Source: Steinernema hermaphroditum (Eukaryota > Nematoda > Chromadorea > Rhabditida > Steinernematidae). From it: a stretch of DNA of 64,000 nt. The first letter of the stretch is position 1; each line of letters opens with the position of its first letter. The stretch is taken from the NCBI GenBank assembly GCA_030435675.1, contig CM059624.1:3124769-3188768 (forward strand), read 5' to 3'. This document shows, piece after piece, positions 60,243 to 64,000 of this stretch. Made by a program: the position numbers and the translations under genes. The notes beneath the pieces were generated by a model. It did no database searches and was not told the DNA's origin. It was given only the letters and a program-made list of their open reading frames with translations.

Positions 60243-60870
60243 TTACACATATCTCTCGAACTCGTACTCAAAACCTGTTGAGCGTTGTTGGCTGAGAACT
60301 ATACTAGTGATTACGGTACTTATGACAGCTTGCCGCTGATAGACAGTCTCCTTAAATGATCTCAACCGCTGATCCAAAGAGCTGATCTGAAATCGGCCGT
60401 CCGCTTGAGTGAGTTCCGGACGTCGATGAATGCACCCACCTGAAGCTCCATCTCCCGGCCCGCCTCTTCTAGCGCCCTGGTCTTTGCCTGTAGCGCTTTC
60501 ACCTGCTTCATCTCTTTCAGAATTTCGCGTTCAAACTCGATGTCAAGATAGGAGGAGCGCGACGCTTTCTTAACTTTACGGGCTAAAGATGAACGTTGTT
60601 AGCGAGGTAATCGAGCGAACACTTACCGGCTAGTTTGTGGAGCGCCTGGCGAGGATGGCCTCGCCGTTTCACGGTGAACGACCGCCGCTTGCCACCGTGT
60701 ACACGTTTTGGCTTCCTAGCGCGAACGGACAACTCTTTCGAGCGGCTTTGGGTGCTGGACGTGGATGCGAACGCGTGGTCGCAGCACGACGGAGACGAGC
60801 AGGAGCTGGACGCCTCAGAGCAGCTAGATGGGGAACTGTTTCCACTGGACACAGAGCGGGGAGAGTTCAT
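60243..60870 (-). CDS. Ser-rich, basic, coiled-coil protein of unknown function
   Basis: Exon 1 from ATG 60870 (in-frame TAA directly upstream): a Ser/Cys-rich start, then the basic stretch ARKPKRVHGGKRRSFTVKRR and a GTAAGT donor. Exon 2: ARKVKKASRSSYLDIEFERE, then a heptad-rich helix ILKEMKQVKALQAKTRALEE ending MELQ. A splice from there to ATCAGC continues the helix (ISSLDQRLRSFKETVYQRQA) to the stop at 60243; reading through instead stops after about 25 residues. The arrangement, basic region followed by a coiled coil, is bZIP-like, but the canonical N-x-x-A-x-x-x-R pattern is not obvious. A possible upstream exon lies at 61394-61439. Confidence 0.6.
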
Positions 60871-61931
60871 TTAAGAGGTAGTTGTCAGCCAAGTGATGTG
60901 GGACACAGAAAATATTATAAAGTGAAGGTCGGACGGGCCGATTTGGCTAGTGCACAGAAGAAAATCTGAAAGTGAAGGGAGTAACATTTAGAACAATCAC
61001 TGAGACTGTTCTACGAAGCGACCAACTTGTGCACTAAACAGAGTTGAGGATAAAGAAGGATGTATGAGGTCCTAAAAGGACGAGGTCCGATGGGCGGCTC
61101 TTTGCACCCTTTTGCGAAAATCATTTCGAAACAGTATGTCTATTTTCGAATAGTGACTAATGTTCGAATAGAAAGTCTGTTTCGACTTTGTTTTTTGCGC
61201 GTTCTGGCTACAATAAAATGATCTAAACTTGATGAAGACCTCAAAAACAAACCCGAAAGGAGAAAGAGATAGTACTCATTTTGTGTAGCACCTATGAAAG
61301 TCCGCTTAAAAAGGAGCTCTGACTATAAGTGCACACGGAATCAAACATACAGTAAACTCGAATTTCTGAGTATTGATGATTTTTAAAACTTACCACCGAC
61401 GCGTGGTACTGTACTGCTGGTCGCTTGTCGTAGAAACATGACACACAATAATAGCACAAAATATGAACAAATGTGAATCTAACACATCACTTTTCAAATC
61501 AGCGACACAGAAACGGAAGTGAATTTATAACTGATTCATAACGCTCTATCAACTATCATCAGAATACAACGTCAACCGTATGAACACAAGGCTAGGCACA
61601 AGTCGGTGCAGATCGGATACATCAGATACATCGTATACAGCCGGATCAGAGACAACGGGAATTGCAGCCATCCCCTCACTTGCCTGCTGTTACTGAAAAA
61701 GCCTTTTTGTCTGTTTGTTTGTTGTGCAATTCGCACAGCCGTCAAGCCTTCCTTCGCACAAAGCCTCCGCCTCGGGGGAGGTATCGCGGGCCCAGTGCAT
61801 CCAGCATATAGCGGCAGCTCACACTAAAACGAACATGGATCAGTATATTGCGAAAGGAGAGGGTTTTTGGTGTTTTTTTTTGTTTTGGGAAGGAGGAGAG
61901 GATACAATTCACCGAAATCTCGATCACTGAT
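60871..61931. other. Intergenic, 1.06 kb
   Basis: Upstream of the coiled-coil gene and downstream of the bZIP gene. Only the candidate short exon at 61394-61439 stands out. Confidence 0.4.
61394..61439 (-). CDS. Candidate first exon (MFLRQATSSTVPRVG)
   Basis: An ATG at 61439 opens 15 codons plus one base ending at a strong GTAAGTTTT donor. It could be an alternative N-terminal exon of the coiled-coil gene downstream. The next exon is not identified. Confidence 0.3.
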
Positions 61932-62810
61932 CTAGCAAAGGTACTGTTCAACAAACGAGAAGTCGCCATCAAATGGCAGATTGCTCATGGAGGTATCACG
62001 ACATGACTGGGATGAGGTGGGGCGGTTGACAGGGAGAATTTGACAATGGTCACATGATTTGAGAGAGATTCCATTCTGGGAGAGATGAATACAAACACCA
62101 GATTTGAGAGGGACTGTGCAGGGCTGCGCGCCGCTCTGCAAGATCTGCGAGACGGCGGGAACGATCTCGGACTGGAGCTTCCTGTTGACTTCCTGGACTT
62201 CTTCGAACTCTTCCTGCAGGCGAACGTAGTTCTCGCTCATGCGGCTCTGATTTTCTTCGAGGACACGATTCCTTTCGATGAGTGTCTCCACCTGCTGACG
62301 GTACTCCTCGAGGAGCTTCTTGTTCTGCACCCTGTACTCTCGCGCATACTGCGCCGACTTCGAGTTACTGGTGGCCTTGGAGGGACGGCCACGGCGACGG
62401 ACGGGCCCAACGGAATCGCGCTCTTCAGCTGCCCGCTGGCTGGCCAGCTTGCGGTGCTTGGCCACCAGGGGCTTCTCTTCGAACGCCGCCGGACTCGGGG
62501 CAGGATAGTCGTAGAGAGAGGAAGAGGGCTCAGCCTTCGGTTGGATCATCAGAGACGGCTCAACCTTGGGCTGGAGGAAGGGAGCGTCGTAACCGCTCGG
62601 AGGAGTGGTTTGAGTACAGGAGGACCCAGTCATGACGGGATGGTTGTTGTAGAGCGTGGAGTCAAGAGAAAAATCATTACCCTCGGGGAGAGACCAGTCT
62701 TCGAGCTGCAGGATATCGCTGACGGAAGGCGAGTTAGCGGAGTCGAAGTGGAGCTGGGACTCCTCACCAAGTTGCTGGTACATTGTGGCCCCTGGAAAGA
62801 TTTCGGACAT
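61932..62810 (-). CDS. bZIP transcription factor
   Basis: Single visible coding exon of 292 residues. The N-terminal half is acidic and Ser/Pro-rich (SVSDILQLEDWSLPEGNDFS, an activation-type region; KVEPSLMIQPKAEPSSS). At about 138-145 RRRGRPSK is a basic/AT-hook-like patch. The basic region SNSKSAQYAREYRVQNKK fits N-x3-A-x3-R, and a leucine-zipper helix follows (LLEEYRQQVETLIERNRVLE, SRMSENYVRLQEEFEEVQEV). The C-terminal part has Cys/His residues (CIHLSQNGIS, CDHCQIL). The divergent basic region suggests a CREBZF/ATF4-type relative rather than a classic CREB; the exact ortholog is not fixed. The frame starts MSEIF; an acceptor-like CCAG inside makes MYQQLGEES a possible alternative start. 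The opposite-strand 267-codon frame is a shadow. Confidence 0.82.
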   Translation of the reverse strand: MSEIFPGATMYQQLGEESQLHFDSANSPSVSDILQLEDWSLPEGNDFSLDSTLYNNHPVMTGSSCTQTTPPSGYDAPFLQPKVEPSLMIQPKAEPSSSLYDYPAPSPAAFEEKPLVAKHRKLASQRAAEERDSVGPVRRRGRPSKATSNSKSAQYAREYRVQNKKLLEEYRQQVETLIERNRVLEENQSRMSENYVRLQEEFEEVQEVNRKLQSEIVPAVSQILQSGAQPCTVPLKSGVCIHLSQNGISLKSCDHCQILPVNRPTSSQSCRDTSMSNLPFDGDFSFVEQYLC

Positions 62811-63299
62811 CAGTCAGCGTTCCATGGATCGCGAACGAAAGGACGCGAGCGCTGCCAAAACAAAGTCTCTGTCATCGACTGTTTGTGACGTCATATTCTA
62901 CGTCAGTTTACAAAAACGAATGTTCAGCTGATCTCGAAGCGCCAAACAACCAAAACCCTGTTTCTGGGTTATGAATATGAAATATGAGCGCAGATTCAGT
63001 ACAGGAAGATGCAGTAGAGCTGCCACATAATAGGTGGCATTTTCGAAAATGAAATCGGTCGAGCAAGGCACGACGGTTGGCTGCAACGCCATCGCGAGGA
63101 GAGTGCACGCTGATTGGAGAGGGCGACATCGACGATCGATCGCCGCCGCTGCTCATTTTCGAAAATCGAGATGGCGTCTTCCGGAGGGTGTACGGTAGAT
63201 TAAGCATCATGGTGGTCGTGCCAAGACCCAAGTGACTGGAAATGTGTATTTTATCTGCAAGTACAAGATATGCGAATATGCCTGTTGACTATGATCTAC
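62811..63299. other. Intergenic, 0.49 kb
   Basis: Between the bZIP gene and the inhibitor-like gene, same strand. CGATCGATCGCCGCCGCTGC-like GC-rich DNA at 63110-63160 may be the bZIP promoter. No gene. Confidence 0.4.
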
Positions 63300-63497
63300 C
63301 TGGGATACACATCCCCGATGCATCCGTAATTGCAGGCACAGTCTTCGTCCTCGTGGCAGATCCTCGGACAGACAGAGGCATCGCACGTCCTATCACAGCC
63401 ACCACAAGGGAAGAGCTTTTCGTTTTCTCCATTCTTGCACGGCTTACCAATCAATGAGACTGAGAAAGAAGACAAGAACGAACAGTTTATGACCCAT
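63300..63497 (-). pseudogene. TIL-type cysteine-rich inhibitor with signal peptide in a different frame
   Basis: One frame (63459-63300) reads IGKPCKNGENEKLFPCGGCD, then RTCDASVCPRICHEDEDCAC and NYGCIGDVYP before a GT donor. The Cys spacing is that of trypsin-inhibitor-like (TIL) domains, secreted protease inhibitors common in nematodes. Directly upstream, in a frame offset by one base, ATG 63497 opens MGHKLFVLVFFLSLI, a textbook signal peptide, which then hits a stop. Either a one-base indel broke the gene, or the assembly has an error, or the TIL exon begins at the TTTCTCAG acceptor and takes its signal peptide from an unseen exon. Only nine Cys are visible, so the last part of the domain is missing. 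Confidence 0.55.
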
Positions 63498-64000
63498 AGG
63501 AGAACTAAAAAAAACTAGCTTTTTTTTATAAAGAGACAACGGCCGGCCTCTATCCGTATACGTTCCTAGGGCAGATCAGACATACACCTTTTTTACCCTT
63601 TGGTAAGCATTTCACAGAGTCCCTTGCCCTATCTACAGCGTGCATCATTATTGACTGGTTGCATATTCCTTGTGCCTTGCAATAACCTTATGGCGGCCAG
63701 GACTTGAAGAACTATGAACCGGGATAAATTGGCCAACTGAAGAACGAGCTGAAGAGCTTTTGCACGGCCTTTTGGCTGGCTCAACAGCGGACTAGAAAGT
63801 CGATGGGCCAGAGAAGTGCATGCGAGCACTCGCCAGCCGAACCTGTAGTGCGCGGGTGCGTATAAACCGCGGCCGCGGCCCGCGACCCGAGTGTATAAAG
63901 CGCGACCGCGGCCTGGGCGCTGCAATGTATAAACCGCGGCCCGAAGTGCGGCCCGCGGCCCTGATTGATTTCTACGCCTTTCAAAGTCTGTAAGCTGTAT
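63498..64000. other. Right-edge intergenic DNA
   Basis: No gene supported up to the window edge. Contains the GC-rich TATA repeat at 63860-63960. Confidence 0.4.
63860..63960. repeat. GC-rich repeat with three TATAAA boxes, period 33-34 bp
   Basis: GTATAAA followed by CGCGGCC-type GC-rich DNA occurs three times, with TATAAA at 63861, 63894 and 63928. The composition is strikingly GC-rich for this window. Confidence 0.75.

Noticed and set aside
62085..62888. 267-codon plus-strand frame
   Set aside because: Antisense shadow of the bZIP coding exon.

Overview
The window is nuclear DNA of a nematode. Protein-coding genes are split by many short introns (commonly 40-60 bp, GT-AG), and the products match metazoan and nematode families: muscle myosin heavy chain, UFD1, ribosomal protein L12, the NO66/JMJC-1 ribosomal oxygenase, cytidine deaminase, a concentrative nucleoside transporter and a bZIP factor. 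Species cannot be fixed from sequence alone. There are no rRNA genes or CRISPR arrays, and I found no convincing tRNA.

Layout. 1-2428 (-) is the 5' part of a myosin heavy chain gene running off the left edge. 6617-7738 (-) is UFD1 and 9302-10059 (+) is RPL12. From about 10.4 to 49.3 kb the dominant content is a dispersed tandem array of small four-TM proteins, twelve genes with thirteen modules, which I place in the LAPTM4 (lysosome-associated transmembrane) family. The basis is an N-terminal Cys-rich exon (CCCGCMHVK type) spliced directly to a TGTL-type first membrane segment, and a C-terminal CYxYLKSL motif. One member (33238-35561) is an in-frame fusion of two modules joined by Gln/Glu and Ser/Pro repeats. 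Interspersed are a deleted Ty3/gypsy-type retroelement (18719-20656), the NO66 gene (23246-27835, -) and a 1.4-kb TA-flanked fold-back palindrome just upstream of NO66 (28031-29453).

The right part holds two single-exon nematode-type genes of unknown function (45386-46336 and 53608-54564, +), a complete-looking FLYWCH/Mutator-like transposon with a 10-bp target duplication (49900-52371), cytidine deaminase (54870-55603, -), a CNT/SLC28 nucleoside transporter (57577-59670, +), a basic/coiled-coil protein (60243-60870, -), a bZIP protein (61932-62810, -) and a cysteine-rich TIL-like inhibitor whose signal peptide is in another frame (63300-63497, -).

Functional links are tentative. UFD1 (p97 cofactor), RPL12 and NO66 (nucleolar ribosomal oxygenase) are housekeeping genes. 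Cytidine deaminase and the CNT transporter lie 2 kb apart in divergent orientation and both serve nucleoside salvage; LAPTM4 proteins have also been linked to intracellular nucleoside handling. Exon boundaries were placed by eye from splice signals, reading phase and family resemblance.
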